Shown piece by piece: positions 33,702-43,707 of a stretch of DNA of 64,000 nucleotides (within the stretch, counting starts at the first letter, position 1; each line of letters opens with the position of its first letter). Below the pieces are notes generated by a model. That model searched no databases, was not told the origin of the DNA, and saw only the letters and a program-made list of their open reading frames with translations. Both the position numbers and the translations under genes were made by a program. This DNA is from Gracilinema caldarium DSM 7334 (GTDB lineage: Bacteria > Spirochaetota > Spirochaetia > Treponematales > Breznakiellaceae): assembly GCF_000219725.1 (NCBI RefSeq), contig NC_015732.1, positions 2,548,972 through 2,612,971 on the forward strand, given 5' to 3'.

Positions 33702-34846
33702 AAGGCCGAAAGAGGCTGATTCAGAGTATTTTTTTACTTGCGGTGTTTCTCTTTGCCCCGGTGGCGGGGCTGCGATTCGTTGCCCTGTTCTGGTTTTTAC
33801 TGCTCTGTATCAATCTGTTCTATCTTAGGTATATGGGGAGGCACATCCAGATACGACGGAAGGACCCGGTGATCAGAACCTACAAAAACCAAAGCACCGG
33901 CATAGAACTGGAGGTCATCAACACTGGTTATCTTCCTCTTTTCAATGCAATCATTTCTGATACAACGGGCTCCCTGGACCCTACGAGCCTCTGCCGCATG
34001 CGGCTCGATATGCGAAAACGGAGCCGCAGAACCATTTCCTATACCCTGCGCCCCAATGAACGAGGCCTGTGGACGCTAGGACCGGTGAAACTGATAATTC
34101 GGGATCTCTTTGGCTGGGAAGAGCGCAGTTTTGAACAACCTGATAGGACCACGGTTATCGTGTACCCTGAAGTCTTTCCCCTGCCCTACCAGGCCTACGA
34201 CGGCTATCCCCTGGGAACCATCAAAACAAAACATATCCTCCATGAGGATCCAAGCCGCTACCGGGCTCTGCGGGAATATCAGCAAGGGGATGAGTTGCGG
34301 CGCATCAACTGGAAGGCCAGCGCCCATGCGGGGATGCTGATTTCCAATGTGTTTGAGTCCAGTGTTGATGTACCCCTCCTGGTGCTCCTCAATTTATCGG
34401 CCCCTGCATTTCCCCTGAAAAGCCAGTATATGTATGCCGAGCGGTGTATTGAATACGCAGCTTCCCTCATCAGCTCCGCATCCCTTGTAGACCAGAGTGT
34501 GGGCTGTATCAGTACCGGTATTCTCCCAGAGGACGGCCAGCCCCTCCACATCGAAAGCGGCCGGGAACACCGGCTTGTCATCCTGGACAGCCTCGCCCGG
34601 ATTACCCTATCGGAAGAGACCAGCTACCATATCTTTACCGAAGCCCTTAAGCGGCTCCCCTACCGGTCCCGGGTATGCTATGTGGGCCCGGTGCTAGCGG
34701 ATACTTTGCTGGAATTACTGCTTTTAACCCGTCTTAAGGGCGGTGATTTTATCGTGTACTGTATTGTACCGAAAAAGGAGGAACTGGAAAGGCTCCACGA
34801 AAAGAGTATACCAGTACGAGAAATGGAGACCGAAAGCCATGGCTGA
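33698..34846 (+). CDS. DUF58-domain protein (module 1)
   Basis: 382-residue protein with one or two N-terminal membrane helices (LIQSIFLLAVFLFAPVAGLRFVALFWFLL) and the DUF58 signature DPSRYRALREYQQGDELRRINWKASAHAG near residues 185-210. A von Willebrand-like region follows. The RxI-N-WK-(S/A)-A motif is the conserved core. Overlaps both neighbours (starts in the moxR stop and ends in the start of the next membrane gene), so a translationally coupled module. Confidence 0.92.
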   Translation: MKGRKRLIQSIFLLAVFLFAPVAGLRFVALFWFLLLCINLFYLRYMGRHIQIRRKDPVIRTYKNQSTGIELEVINTGYLPLFNAIISDTTGSLDPTSLCRMRLDMRKRSRRTISYTLRPNERGLWTLGPVKLIIRDLFGWEERSFEQPDRTTVIVYPEVFPLPYQAYDGYPLGTIKTKHILHEDPSRYRALREYQQGDELRRINWKASAHAGMLISNVFESSVDVPLLVLLNLSAPAFPLKSQYMYAERCIEYAASLISSASLVDQSVGCISTGILPEDGQPLHIESGREHRLVILDSLARITLSEETSYHIFTEALKRLPYRSRVCYVGPVLADTLLELLLLTRLKGGDFIVYCIVPKKEELERLHEKSIPVREMETESHG

Positions 34847-36419
34847 ACAGGAACGGTTTACTGAATTTGTCCATCCCCTCATAGCGGTGAGTATCCCCGC
34901 CTGTTTTCTTTTTACCCAGGTTGGATTTTTTTCCCGCTGGATCCCCTCCTGGCCCGTACAGCCTCTTGTAGCGCTGCTTCTGGCAGTTGTTGTTGGTATC
35001 CTTACGGTTCTGCTGGGGAATCTCTTCCACAAGGAGCGTCTTGGCTTTGCGGCCCGGCTCCGGGAACTTATTATTGTAACGCTGGTTCTCTACCTGGCCG
35101 CTTCCCTGGTATCCCTGCTTGGTCCCGGAACAAGGGCAGGAAGCCCCATCATCAGTAGCGGCTCCGCAAGCGGAGCTGACAGTCCGGCGGCCTCCCCTTT
35201 GCTTTGGTTCCCTGCCTTGCTCAGGCCTTCCCTGCTCAACATAACTGTCACCAGCCTGGGTCTCCTGCAATGGATCTTTTCTGTGCTTATTCAGGGGGCC
35301 CTTCGGGATCGGGAGCTTTTACTGGCAGAAATTGAAAGCGCCCAGGGTCTGGAATTACAGTACCGTCTGAGGGATACGGGGACCCTCGCAGAGGATACGC
35401 TCTGGGGGTTCAGAAAGATTCTGACCATGGGCCGCATCCTTGTATCCATCATAGTAGTCGAAACCGCCCTTCATGGGTTCCTCTACCCGGAACAGGGCCT
35501 CATATCCCAGATCTTTGTTCTTCCCCTGCTGTTCCTCTATCCCCTGATGACCGGTCTTATAGGCCGTTACAAACGGGAACAGTACGATGCCGGCGCAGGT
35601 ATAGCCCCCGATAAGGACAGCCGAAGCCATCAGGTCCGCACCATTGTCATGCTGCTCCTGGGTACCTTTATCCTGGCCTTCCTTGGAGCAGGGACTTCAT
35701 CCTTACTCCCCATTCAATGGATACTCGCCTTTTTTGCCTGGTTATCCGGTCTCATGCCGAAACGGCCCCCCTTGCCTCCCCAGGTCCCGGAACCGATGCC
35801 CCAGATGCCCGATATGGAAGCCCTGAAGCGGGATCTAGAAGCCCTGGAACCGGCTGCTGGTAGTTCCCCTGATTTGACCTTTCTGTGGCTCATCCTCGGG
35901 ATTTTCAGTGCCGTGGTAGCGGGGCTTTTTATACTTTTCTTTCTGGTTTCGCCCCTGAAATCCCGCTATTTCTGGGAGAAGGTACGGAAGATTTTTTCGC
36001 CCCGCCATATTTTGCAGGGACTTCGTAGATTGCTTTCATATTTTAAGCCCCAGAAAGCAGCTCCGATAGAGGGACTGGATCTGGATCCAGATAATCTGAA
36101 ACAGGTGCGGGACCAATTGGAACGGCTCACTGCAGAAAAAAAGGACCGGCGAAAACAGGCCCAGCTCGGCAAAATGGTAGACCGGTACATCCGCTTTCTC
36201 CGCTGGGGAGAATCCATGAAGGTCCCCTGCAGGCCCTCTATGGCCCCCGGTGAATATGCAGAGACCTTAAGTCCCCGTTTCCCTGAACTAGCAGAACCGA
36301 TTCACTGTATTTCGACCATCTTTGAAGCCGCCCTTTACGGGGACACCCTTATTACCCGGGAACAATGGAACCAGTTCAATACAGCCATCGAAAGAGTCAT
36401 ACACAGTACAAAAAACTAG
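34839..36419 (+). CDS. Multi-spanning membrane protein with DUF4129-like C-terminus (module 1)
   Basis: 526-residue protein with about seven or eight helices in the first 400 residues, a Pro-rich cytoplasmic stretch (PKRPPLPPQVPEPMPQMPDM) and a C-terminal cytoplasmic domain (MAPGEYAETLSPRFPELAEP then IFEAALYGDTLITREQWNQF) like DUF4129 tails. ATG 34839 overlaps the DUF58 stop by 8 bases. It corresponds in position to the transglutaminase protein of module 2 but lacks the transglutaminase core, so the modules are not simple copies. Confidence 0.8.
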   Translation: MAEQERFTEFVHPLIAVSIPACFLFTQVGFFSRWIPSWPVQPLVALLLAVVVGILTVLLGNLFHKERLGFAARLRELIIVTLVLYLAASLVSLLGPGTRAGSPIISSGSASGADSPAASPLLWFPALLRPSLLNITVTSLGLLQWIFSVLIQGALRDRELLLAEIESAQGLELQYRLRDTGTLAEDTLWGFRKILTMGRILVSIIVVETALHGFLYPEQGLISQIFVLPLLFLYPLMTGLIGRYKREQYDAGAGIAPDKDSRSHQVRTIVMLLLGTFILAFLGAGTSSLLPIQWILAFFAWLSGLMPKRPPLPPQVPEPMPQMPDMEALKRDLEALEPAAGSSPDLTFLWLILGIFSAVVAGLFILFFLVSPLKSRYFWEKVRKIFSPRHILQGLRRLLSYFKPQKAAPIEGLDLDPDNLKQVRDQLERLTAEKKDRRKQAQLGKMVDRYIRFLRWGESMKVPCRPSMAPGEYAETLSPRFPELAEPIHCISTIFEAALYGDTLITREQWNQFNTAIERVIHSTKN

Positions 36420-36516
36420 ATCAGCTTGTATACATACAGGGCTTTTTTCTTTCAGCTCAACATATCAACAGGTGCCTCTAAACACTCGGTTAGATTTAAA
36501 AGGCGCCTCGACATTC

Positions 36517-36547
36517 TTGACATTATTGCACAATATTGAAATATTAT
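36517..36547 (+). promoter_or_regulatory. Possible promoter of the TSUP permease gene
   Basis: TTGACA (36517-36522) followed after 19 bases by TATTAT (36542-36547) in a very AT-rich leader. ACAATATT occurs twice around it (from 36530 and again near 36556) as a direct repeat that might be an operator. The spacing is longer than ideal. Confidence 0.35.
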
Positions 36548-36579
36548 ATATAAACAATATTATATACAAAGGAGTTTTT

Positions 36580-37362
36580 ATGTTTTCTATAACCATACCA
36601 ATATTACTGAAGGGTTTCCTTGCAGCCTTGATTGTCGGTTTTGTTACAGCTTCTATCCGTTCCTGGGTAGACCGGGTCTTTCTGGTGATCATGCTTACCG
36701 GCATTGTAGGCCTGCCTATTGTGCAGGTTATCCAGATCAACTTAATGGTTGTTGCACTGGCCGCATTGCTGGCTCTTTTCCGCCAAAGAAAACACCTGCA
36801 TGGGGCGGTTCCTCCCGGCTCTCACGAATGGCTGCTTATCACCATACCTGCGGTTATAGGTGGTATTACAGGCAGGGCTCTGGCATTTCAGACAAAGCCA
36901 ATTTTATTACTTGGACTGCTTGGCATCTATGCCATCCTGGTGGGTTTGCGCATTTTTATCATTAAACCCCTTTCTGAAAAGGAAACAAAAGCCCATCCTG
37001 CATGGTTTATTCCGGTGAGTCTTGGAAGCGGGTTCCTCACAGGACTCTTATCCGCTGGAGGGAAACCCTTTGCGGTTCCGCTCTATAACAATGCCATGGG
37101 GCATCATCCTCAAAAAGCCTATGCCCTGGCGACTGTGGCCGTAGTAGCCGCCTCTTGGACCGCCCTGGGAACCCAACTGGTATTAAACCTCCCCACATGG
37201 CCTCAGCTGATTATGGCATTGTATGAATTTATTCTTGTGACCCTGGTAGCTCTTATAGTTCAGAAATTCTGGAACGAAAAGCTTGCCAAGGTAGTGAACT
37301 TTGCTATAGCCCCCATCCTACTCCTGGTTGGGATACGATTTCTGCTTACTGCAATACGGTAA
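36580..37362 (+). CDS. TSUP (TauE/SafE)-family permease
   Basis: 260-residue membrane protein with eight or so helices. The two-repeat pattern (ALIVGFVTASIRSWVDRVFL near the start; SGFLTGLLSAGGKPFAVPLY in the second half) and AGGKPF recall the TauE/SafE family of sulfite, sulfonate or other organic-anion exporters. AAAGGAG precedes the ATG 36580. It lies between two convergent MoxR modules without overlap, and its end is 8 bases from the end of the opposite-strand transglutaminase gene. Confidence 0.82.
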   Translation: MFSITIPILLKGFLAALIVGFVTASIRSWVDRVFLVIMLTGIVGLPIVQVIQINLMVVALAALLALFRQRKHLHGAVPPGSHEWLLITIPAVIGGITGRALAFQTKPILLLGLLGIYAILVGLRIFIIKPLSEKETKAHPAWFIPVSLGSGFLTGLLSAGGKPFAVPLYNNAMGHHPQKAYALATVAVVAASWTALGTQLVLNLPTWPQLIMALYEFILVTLVALIVQKFWNEKLAKVVNFAIAPILLLVGIRFLLTAIR

Positions 37363-37369
37363 AGCTTTA

Positions 37370-39373
37370 TCAATGTTTACGTGAGCTCAGATTGGGACCA
37401 AAGTGATATTCCAGATGTTCCTGGACTAATTGTTCCAGATCCCGTACTTTTTGCCCCTCGGATACCGAAAGCACCCGCTGCTGCCATTGGAGCCAGCCAG
37501 TCAATTCGGGTCCGGGGATGCCCCGCCGTTTTGCCTGCAGAACACGGCGTCTAAGGCGTGTCCGGACATATCTCCGACGATCTCCCCTGCAATATATCTG
37601 ATACAGAACTAGCAGAATCAGTACAGTGACAGGAACGATAAGAACGATCTGCCAGAATCGGTCCGTGTCTGCAAAAGAGCGATTGGCAACAGCCCCAGTA
37701 GTAACGGCAGGCTCAGCAGGGCGTGAAGGAGCAAGAGCCGCGGGTATACGATACGGAGAGGGTTCGATCAGAGAACTACCCGGGGTAGGATCGAATCGTA
37801 ACCACACACCACCGATATAGATTTCAGCCCAGGCATGGGCATCGGTGCCTCGAATCAAGTCCCGCCCTCGCCCATCCAGTTGCACCCGAAACCCTTCCAC
37901 AATCCGGGCGGGGATACCAAGCTGTCTCAGGAGAACCACAAAGGCACTGGCAAAATGGAGACAATAACCCTGTTTTTCTTCAAAGAGAAACCGTTCCAGG
38001 GCTAATGATCGGGGTCCTCCCTGAACCTTTTTTGAATAACCATATTGTTTCTTGAGATACATCTCCACAGCTTTGGCAACAGCCAGTATGGTTGTCGTAT
38101 CTATAGTTCCGGGTCGCCATTCCTTGGCGAGCCTGGCGATACAGCCGCTGGGATCAGGACCGGGATTGAGATACCACACCGGATCCCCACCTTGTATACC
38201 CAGTTCGATAGCGGTCTCAGGATAGGTTTCAGTCTTTGAGAGGGCGACCTCTACCAGAGTTCCCTGTTCGATGGGACTGTCAAATCGGATACCACTTTGC
38301 AATGTAGCAATCGTAATCGATAGCAGGGGTGTTTTTGGGGAAGCAGCTTGTACCATAAAGCGGGAAGCATTTGAAGGCAGGGGAAACCGATCATAGTATT
38401 CGCCCACAAAACGGAGCCGGAGAACCGGCAGAGGCTCCGTAAGGGCGGCTCCGTTCATCAACCTGGGATCTTGTATATAGGTATCCTCTGCCCAGCCATC
38501 AGCGGTACGGAGCTGATAGGTTGCGGATGCAAGATAGATCACCTGGTCCGGTGGGCCTTCGATTTCGAACATAGGTGCTGATGTAAGGTCCAGTCGGTTG
38601 GAAAAACGGCTCACACCAACATCGAAGCCATATCCTGGTACATCCATAAGGAGCGGCAGGGTGGGAGCAAGCTGAAGTGCCAGAGGCGTTACATCGATTC
38701 CGGGGAGACTGATATCCGTACCCTGGGTTTCGAAGATCGGCACCAGAGGGGCTAGACAAAGTACGACGATACCAAAGGGAAAACAGACCGAGCCTGCAAG
38801 GGATAGCAGATGTCTGATTGTTTTAAGACGAAAGCGCTGTATATTCATCACTATGAAAAGCACTATCCCCATGCCCAGGGCGCCAACAAACCCTGTGGTT
38901 TGACTGAATAGGATTGCCCAGGTAAGGAGGCTTACCATCATGAGTGTAATGGTTCCTGCGATGAAACCATAATAGAGTATCAGCATGGAGGAGACAACTG
39001 TCATAAAGCCATACACCAGGGAGGCGAAATAGGAAAAGAAGCCCCTGCCGCGTCCTTGCCGGACCATGAGAAACCATACTTCAGCCAGGGATCGTCTGCT
39101 TACATTAAGTAGTACCATGATGAGAAGGAGTCCAAGCCCCAGCCAGAGGAAGCTCGTTATTTTGATAAACCTCTTGGCGGCGTTTTGAGTTTTCATCAGT
39201 ACTGCTAGACCTATACTGACTGAAGCCCAAACCAGGGGGATCCAGAGGGGGCCTGTAGCATGGAGGAAGTAAGCCAGCAGGATCGGGGGACCCAGAGCGG
39301 GCAGAAGCAGCACAATCCAGAGTAAGAGCGATCGCAGTAAGAACGATCGCAGCCAGGGCTTATTCAAGGGCAT
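37370..39373 (-). CDS. Membrane transglutaminase-like protein (TgpA type, module 2)
   Basis: 667-residue protein. About six N-terminal helices (residues 10-200), a large periplasmic region, and a transglutaminase/protease-like core with catalytic Cys in KQGYCLHFASAFVVLLRQLG (near residue 470), His in GTDAHAWAEIY and Asp in WLRFDPTPG. A last membrane helix (FWQIVLIVPVTVLILLVLY) and a DUF4129-like tail follow. ATG 39373 has AAGGA at the right distance; ATG 39388 does not. The start overlaps the end of the DUF58 gene. Known relatives act with MoxR and DUF58 proteins on cell-surface proteins. Confidence 0.92.
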   Translation of the reverse strand: MPLNKPWLRSFLLRSLLLWIVLLLPALGPPILLAYFLHATGPLWIPLVWASVSIGLAVLMKTQNAAKRFIKITSFLWLGLGLLLIMVLLNVSRRSLAEVWFLMVRQGRGRGFFSYFASLVYGFMTVVSSMLILYYGFIAGTITLMMVSLLTWAILFSQTTGFVGALGMGIVLFIVMNIQRFRLKTIRHLLSLAGSVCFPFGIVVLCLAPLVPIFETQGTDISLPGIDVTPLALQLAPTLPLLMDVPGYGFDVGVSRFSNRLDLTSAPMFEIEGPPDQVIYLASATYQLRTADGWAEDTYIQDPRLMNGAALTEPLPVLRLRFVGEYYDRFPLPSNASRFMVQAASPKTPLLSITIATLQSGIRFDSPIEQGTLVEVALSKTETYPETAIELGIQGGDPVWYLNPGPDPSGCIARLAKEWRPGTIDTTTILAVAKAVEMYLKKQYGYSKKVQGGPRSLALERFLFEEKQGYCLHFASAFVVLLRQLGIPARIVEGFRVQLDGRGRDLIRGTDAHAWAEIYIGGVWLRFDPTPGSSLIEPSPYRIPAALAPSRPAEPAVTTGAVANRSFADTDRFWQIVLIVPVTVLILLVLYQIYCRGDRRRYVRTRLRRRVLQAKRRGIPGPELTGWLQWQQRVLSVSEGQKVRDLEQLVQEHLEYHFGPNLSSRKH

Positions 39374-40586
39374 GGGTAATTCCTTCATTTCCCTGCCGGG
39401 TATCGAGTACTTTACAGGGAACCTGGGATTGGTTCAAAGGCAGTTGTTCCAACAAATCCATAGTTTTTTTACGAACCATCTCTACGAGAGAGGGTTCAGG
39501 AACGATGATAAGAAGTATTCCATAACCTTTGAGGAGCCGGTGCTCCAGTACTGCATATAGATCAGGGCCGGTTGCACTGGCAAATTCAAATGGGGTCTGT
39601 AAGGTTACCAGTAAGGTCGCAGACTCTCCATCCCATGCGGCTTGAGGAAACCGGCTGTCATTAAAGAGTATACTGGTAGATTGGTAATAGAGCGCTTCAA
39701 ATGAAGCGAGGTCAGTGATGGTATAGGATTCAAATTCACTGCTGCAAAAGAAATCGGTAGGAATTCCCTGTTCTGCCATATACCGGAGTACCGAAAACAC
39801 AAGGCTCACTGCCATATCTTCTGCTATAAGGCGTTCCTCCTCCTTGTGAATATGTGGTGGAGGCCTCGCATCAAGGACGACGCGGAGTGCTGGGGCAGTA
39901 GCTTTTGCTGTCCGATAGGCACAGGGTATACCTGTTGCTGCAAATCGCTTCCAGGCGATTTGCCGTGCCCCTTCTCCATGGTGTAAGGGATAAACCGATT
40001 CGAAAACCCCCACATCTTCCTGACCTCCACCGGTACGTAGTCCAGTTTCACCGCTTCCCATAAAAATGGACTCTAACGCCTGAGAGAGGGGTATGATTTC
40101 AGGATACACATAGAATATTCTTGGTTCTACGGTGTAAGCGAACTGAAACAAACCCAGACTATCTTTAAAGATAAACCGTTCTACTCCTACCGCGTAGATT
40201 CCCCGGTAGGCACAGCAGAACGTGGTGGACCAGGTTGTGTTCGTTTTTCCCCATAAAAATACCGGTTCTTCACTGGCACCGGCAAGACCGGGACCCTGAA
40301 AGGTAAACTGACAGATAATACCGCAGGTGGGCAGTATTCCTTCGTAATGGAGGGCAAAGGTATACTGAATTGCTTCGCCCCGTACAGGATGGTCCGTCGA
40401 AAACTCTTGATGGAACCCGAACTTCAGGTAACTGTACCAGACCTGAATCAGAGAAACCGATACCAGAACAAGGGGAAAGAGCACCATAACCCGGGAAAAC
40501 GGGCCTGCCAGTCCCGGCAAGCTGTTGGAAAGTGCTATAGAAAAGAGTAAAACTGCAATTCCCAGGGGAGAAATGCGAATGCCCAT
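39360..40586 (-). CDS. DUF58-domain protein (module 2)
   Basis: 408-residue protein with two N-terminal helices (SPLGIAVLLFSIALSNSLPG; FSRVMVLFPLVLVSVSLIQV) and the DUF58 core around residues 195-215: QEDVGVFESVYPLHHGEGAR followed by QIAWKRFAATG. The motif is a diverged form of the D-x-R-xI-W-K-AxA pattern in module 1. It lies between moxR (8-base gap) and the transglutaminase gene. Confidence 0.9.
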   Translation of the reverse strand: MGIRISPLGIAVLLFSIALSNSLPGLAGPFSRVMVLFPLVLVSVSLIQVWYSYLKFGFHQEFSTDHPVRGEAIQYTFALHYEGILPTCGIICQFTFQGPGLAGASEEPVFLWGKTNTTWSTTFCCAYRGIYAVGVERFIFKDSLGLFQFAYTVEPRIFYVYPEIIPLSQALESIFMGSGETGLRTGGGQEDVGVFESVYPLHHGEGARQIAWKRFAATGIPCAYRTAKATAPALRVVLDARPPPHIHKEEERLIAEDMAVSLVFSVLRYMAEQGIPTDFFCSSEFESYTITDLASFEALYYQSTSILFNDSRFPQAAWDGESATLLVTLQTPFEFASATGPDLYAVLEHRLLKGYGILLIIVPEPSLVEMVRKKTMDLLEQLPLNQSQVPCKVLDTRQGNEGITHALE

Positions 40587-40594
40587 AGGTTTTG

Positions 40595-41548
40595 TTATAA
40601 TCCGGTAGGTTTTCGTATCCTGGAAACCAGTTCCGATACAATTGCAGATGCCTGTTTGCCCGCCATCCGGCTCTGGGAAGCCAGCACAATACGGTGGGCC
40701 AAGGTTGGTCTGGCCAGGGCTTCCACATCCTCAGGGATGACAAAGGTCCTCCCCTCGTACAGAGCCCGCACCTTGGCAGCCTGCTGGAGGTAAATCCCCG
40801 CACGGGGGCTTGCCCCGAGTTTTATCTCTGCTGCAGTACGGGTCGAACGTACTATCTCCATAATATAGGTCCTGATCGAATTACTGATATGGACAGACCG
40901 AACCCGTGTTCTCATAGCTGTTACTGTTTCAGGGTTTGCTACCGTTTCAACTATCCCCAGGGGTTTTGCTGTCTCATTCCGTTCCAGAATGAGCTGTTCG
41001 TGGTCAATGGAAGGATAACCGATAGAAAAACTCAAGCCAAAGCGATCTAGTTCCGCTTCAGGAAGCGGAAAAGTCCCGACAAAATTTTGGGGATTCTGGG
41101 TTGCGATCATAAAAAAGGGGTCCGGCAACGGCATCGTCCTTCCATCAATACTGATGGAACCCTCCTGCATTGCCTCAAGAAAGGCTGATTGGGTCCGGGG
41201 GGATGCCCGGTTGAGCTCATCGGCCAGAACAAAATGAGCGATAATTGGGCCCCCCTTGAATACAAATTTCTGTTGGTTACTGTCCCATACCGAAAGACCC
41301 AAAACATCGGCAGGCAATAAATCCGGCGTACACTGTATGCGGGAAAAAGTCAGCCCCGCAGCCCTTGCCAGTGACAGGGCAAGGGTTGTTTTTCCGAGAC
41401 CGGGAATATCTTCGATAAGTACATGCAGTGCGCCAAAGAGACCGAAGAGAGCCAGCCGCACCACGGAGGCGTCGCCTACAAAGGCAGAAAGGACCGCATC
41501 CTCAATATCATGCATGATAGCGGTAGCCTGGGCTTGTTCAATATTCAT
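40595..41548 (-). CDS. MoxR-family AAA+ ATPase (module 2)
   Basis: 317-residue AAA+ ATPase. Walker A IEDIPGLGKTTLALSLARA, Walker B FVLADELNRASPRTQSAFLEAM, sensor FMIATQNPQNFVGTFPLPEAELDRFGLSF, and C-terminal LGASPRAGIYLQQAAKVRALYEGRTFVIPEDV. It differs from the module 1 ATPase throughout (Asp-Glu-Leu versus Asp-Glu-Ile), so the two modules are old paralogues, not a recent duplication. First gene of its operon; start MNIEQAQATAI chosen by family alignment. Confidence 0.93.
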   Translation of the reverse strand: MNIEQAQATAIMHDIEDAVLSAFVGDASVVRLALFGLFGALHVLIEDIPGLGKTTLALSLARAAGLTFSRIQCTPDLLPADVLGLSVWDSNQQKFVFKGGPIIAHFVLADELNRASPRTQSAFLEAMQEGSISIDGRTMPLPDPFFMIATQNPQNFVGTFPLPEAELDRFGLSFSIGYPSIDHEQLILERNETAKPLGIVETVANPETVTAMRTRVRSVHISNSIRTYIMEIVRSTRTAAEIKLGASPRAGIYLQQAAKVRALYEGRTFVIPEDVEALARPTLAHRIVLASQSRMAGKQASAIVSELVSRIRKPTGL

Positions 41549-41597
41549 AGAACTATTGTAAACCATTACCAGGCTTTTGTATCTGGGGCCTCATACA

Positions 41598-42650
41598 TTA
41601 ATGCCGCAAAATGGCCAGTTTAAACTTACCACTACTCCTGAGCCATACTACCGCACTTTGCATGACAATAAATATATACAGCAAAAATCCGCTCAATATG
41701 GCCTGATAGTTGGAGTTAACCCCGGCAGCACGGATTAACTCATTGATAGTAAGCAGCGTTAATGCTCCAACAGGGGAGCCCAGCAGATTCCCTACCCCAC
41801 CGGTCAGCATCGTTCCACCGATAATAGATGCAGCGATGGCTTTCATTTCAAAACCCGCAGCATTGCCCACATTTCCAGCCCCGGTAGTCATAAGATACAC
41901 AAAGCCTGCGATTCCCGAAAGCAAACCACTGATAAGATAGGATATGAATTTGGTCTTTTTCACATTGATACCAAGCATGAGCGCACTTTGGCTGTTCCCT
42001 CCGACAGCATAGAGATTACGGCCTAACCGGGACCAATTCATCATAATCACAAGAATTACAATGAGCACAAATACAACCACCGCGCCGATTTTAATCTGAA
42101 GCGGCATAAAATTACCGAGCCTATTGTGATTCCCCAAAAAGGGAATCACAATATTATAATCCCTGAGTGCTACAAAGGGTTCATAGGTAACATTGATGGG
42201 ATCCTTATGAATGGTAGTTAAAAGGCCATTTGCTAAGAACATGCCTGCCAGAGTAATGATAAAGGGCTGAATCTCAAGATAGGCTATAATAAAGCCCTGA
42301 AGCAATCCAAAACCAAGCCCGATAGCTAGTGCAAGCAGCATTGCAGAACCGACTGTTCCTGTTTTCGATTCAAGTAACACTGCACAGCCCATAGTAACCA
42401 GGCCGGTGACGGCTCCGACAGAAATATCTATACCTCCACCAATCATGACAATACTCATACCAAGGGTTAATATGATGAGGGGAGCATTGAGACTAAAGAG
42501 GTCAAAAAAGGTCTGAAACTGCAGAAAACTGCCCGGGAACCGGAGGATGGCAAATCCATACATCACAATAAATATGATTGTTGCAATTATAAAGAGGAGA
42601 TTCGAATTTGAAATTGCTTCCTTAGTTTTTTTCTTATTTTGTGATTGCAT
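41598..42650 (-). CDS. Sugar ABC transporter permease (YjfF/RbsC type)
   Basis: 350-residue permease of the ribose/galactofuranose group, ten or so helices. Conserved stretches: LTLGMSIVMIGGGIDISVGAVTGL, LEIQPFIITLAGMFLANGLL, SALMLGINVKKTKFISYLISGLLSGIAGFVY and FEMKAIAASIIGGTMLTGGVGNLLGS. The start overlaps the preceding permease gene by 17 bases. Last gene of the four-gene transport operon. Confidence 0.94.
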   Translation of the reverse strand: MQSQNKKKTKEAISNSNLLFIIATIIFIVMYGFAILRFPGSFLQFQTFFDLFSLNAPLIILTLGMSIVMIGGGIDISVGAVTGLVTMGCAVLLESKTGTVGSAMLLALAIGLGFGLLQGFIIAYLEIQPFIITLAGMFLANGLLTTIHKDPINVTYEPFVALRDYNIVIPFLGNHNRLGNFMPLQIKIGAVVVFVLIVILVIMMNWSRLGRNLYAVGGNSQSALMLGINVKKTKFISYLISGLLSGIAGFVYLMTTGAGNVGNAAGFEMKAIAASIIGGTMLTGGVGNLLGSPVGALTLLTINELIRAAGVNSNYQAILSGFLLYIFIVMQSAVVWLRSSGKFKLAILRH

Positions 42651-43707
42651 CCGATACCTCCTTCGTAATTTCCGGACTTATCCTGGTCCGTCTGACCACT
42701 TTGCTGACATAGGCTCTGACCACAGGGGAGGCGATAATCATGAGGATGATAATAAAAACCGCCTTAAAAGCCTTTATCGTTTCGGTACCAATTTCCAGTC
42801 TCAGCAGGGTTCTGTTCAGTACTTCTATGGTATAAGCACCGATTATTGATCCAGCAATGCTGAAGGTTCCACCCGACAGGGCATTCCCACCAATGGCTAC
42901 TGCAAGGATGGCATCCATCTCAATAAATTTGAGAAGATTAACACTGTCATGCCGACCTGCTTTCGATACAGCGATAAAACCAGCAACGGCGGTGCAAACA
43001 CCAAGAATCATATAATTAGTAAACTTTATCAGTATCGGATTAATACCATTTAGCCGGGCAACTCCCTCATTAATTCCCACAGCCTCCGTATAGAGTTTCA
43101 GATTGGTTGTTTTCAGGATAACTGCAATAATAATGATGAAGAGGACTGTTAAGAGTATTGGTGTCTGTATAGGAATGCCAGGAATAACACCACCGATCCG
43201 GCTTATCAATTCATTTGCAAGAACGGGCGACAATTTGCCATCAATCAGAAAAGCTATGGACCTGCCTGCAGTAAACAGAATGAGGGTTGCAACCATAGGT
43301 TGAACCTTAAAAATAGCAACCAGAGAGCCGTTAAAGGCACCAATGAGAATTCCCACCAAACAACTAGCAAGGAAACCTGTGAGGATCGTGAACCAGGTAA
43401 TCGGTCCGGAATTACCGGCATTCAGTACAACCTGAACAAATACCGCAGAGGTAATCGCACCGGAGACCCCAACACTGATATCCTGCCCCCGGGATGCAGC
43501 GGTAACCAGGGTCATACCAATTGAGATAATGACAAGTTCTGCGGCACCAAACAGAATATTGGGAATATTACCATACAAGGCACCATTAATCAGGGTAATC
43601 GAAAAGTAATCGGCCCCCTTAATGAGATTAATGACGATGAGGATCAGTAAAACTGATAGTGGAAGGAGCAGGTGTGTTCCATGACCTTTCGTTTTAAGCA
43701 TGCTCAT
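42634..43707 (-). CDS. Sugar ABC transporter permease (YtfT/RbsC type)
   Basis: 357-residue permease partner. ELVIISIGMTLVTAASRGQDISVGVSGAI, VQPMVATLILFTAGRSIAFLIDG, RLNGINPILIKFTNYMILGV and FIEMDAILAVAIGGNALSGGTFSIAGS are the family stretches. AGGAGG lies 5 bases before ATG 43707, inside the end of the ATPase gene. Two non-identical permeases of this type side by side are characteristic of the YtfQRT-YjfF galactofuranose transporter layout. Confidence 0.94.
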   Translation of the reverse strand: MSMLKTKGHGTHLLLPLSVLLILIVINLIKGADYFSITLINGALYGNIPNILFGAAELVIISIGMTLVTAASRGQDISVGVSGAITSAVFVQVVLNAGNSGPITWFTILTGFLASCLVGILIGAFNGSLVAIFKVQPMVATLILFTAGRSIAFLIDGKLSPVLANELISRIGGVIPGIPIQTPILLTVLFIIIIAVILKTTNLKLYTEAVGINEGVARLNGINPILIKFTNYMILGVCTAVAGFIAVSKAGRHDSVNLLKFIEMDAILAVAIGGNALSGGTFSIAGSIIGAYTIEVLNRTLLRLEIGTETIKAFKAVFIIILMIIASPVVRAYVSKVVRRTRISPEITKEVSDAITK

